A DNA stretch of 6,787 nucleotides from Chitinivibrionales bacterium (GTDB taxonomy: Bacteria; Fibrobacterota; Chitinivibrionia; Chitinivibrionales; JANQEN01): contig JAUVGS010000117.1 of assembly GCA_030593665.1 (NCBI GenBank), forward strand, positions 1 to 6,787, given 5' to 3'. Position numbers and translations under genes: made by a program. The notes below the pieces were generated by a model. It searched no databases. It was not told the origin of the DNA and saw nothing but the letters and a program-made list of their open reading frames with translations. Below, piece after piece: positions 6,659-6,787 of the stretch (positions are counted from its first letter, which is position 1; every line of letters starts with the position of its first letter).

Positions 6659-6787
6659 TTACTTCTTGAATTTCCGCCTTAGAGCCTCTGTTTTCTTCAC
6701 ACTTAAACCCGTGATTTTGCGTATATCACTATTGCTCATATCATTTTCGATCATTTTTATAGCTGTTCTTTCAATACCCTCTTCTCT
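6659..6787 (-). CDS. C-terminus of an Rpn-family transposase/nuclease-like protein (partial)
   Basis: The minus-strand frame enters from the right edge and gives 42 residues ending at TAA: REEGIERTAIKMIENDMSNS, then DIRKITGLSVKKTEALRRKF and KK. This is the characteristic tail of Rpn/PD-(D/E)XK putative transposases: a coiled REEG-type helix, then a small helix-turn-helix-like segment of the form M(S/L)...I..ITGLS...I..L. The nuclease core would lie outside the window, so activity cannot be judged. It reads toward gene A but is separated by about 550 non-coding bases with a separate promoter, so it is probably not in the same operon. Confidence 0.75.
   Translation of the reverse strand, partial: REEGIERTAIKMIENDMSNSDIRKITGLSVKKTEALRRKFKK

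Noticed and set aside
1..6787. CRISPR arrays, tRNA or rRNA genes
   Set aside because: No regularly spaced repeats, cloverleaf or rRNA-like sequence was seen on either strand.

Overview
The window carries two large secreted, multi-domain adhesin-like proteins, both on the minus strand, and the 3' end of an Rpn-family (PD-(D/E)XK transposase/nuclease-like) gene at the right edge. Sec signal peptides, sigma70-type promoter elements, and stacked DUF2341, LamG, cadherin-like and DNRLRE-type domains point to an environmental bacterium that puts large beta-sandwich proteins on or outside the cell. The sequence contains no marker that fixes the phylum, so I do not name one.

Layout, in the direction of transcription (right to left). 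6787-6659 encodes the last 42 residues of an Rpn-like protein. 6658-6184 is non-coding; it holds purine-rich and degenerate simple repeats and a roughly 165-bp, inverted-repeat-bounded MITE-like element (about 6389-6555). 6183-6155 is a strong extended -10 promoter whose -35 box overlaps a small palindrome. 6089-3981 is gene A (702 residues): signal peptide, an unrecognised beta-rich domain, two cadherin/Ig-like repeats, DUF2341, and a LamG domain that stops midway. 3980-3947 is a short gap with a small hairpin presenting a Shine-Dalgarno sequence. 3946/3931-1 is gene B (at least 1310 residues, open at the left edge), which is uninterrupted across the whole left 58% of the window: signal peptide, DNRLRE-like domain, cadherin repeat, the C-terminal half of a LamG domain, a large unknown beta-rich domain (X1), a complete LamG, a small repeated domain (Y1), and then diverged second copies X2 and Y2.

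The most notable observation is that gene A ends in mid-LamG and that the missing C-terminal LamG strands appear, without overlap, inside gene B directly after its cadherin repeat. The simplest reading is that one ancestral gene (A N-terminus, complete LamG, then X-LamG-Y-X-Y) was split by about 0.95 kb carrying a stop codon, ribosome-binding site, new start, signal peptide, DNRLRE and cadherin domains. Each half could then be secreted separately. Natural module swapping, a switchable N-terminal cassette, or a chimeric assembly between paralogues could each produce this. Genes A and B are probably co-transcribed from the promoter at 6155-6183.
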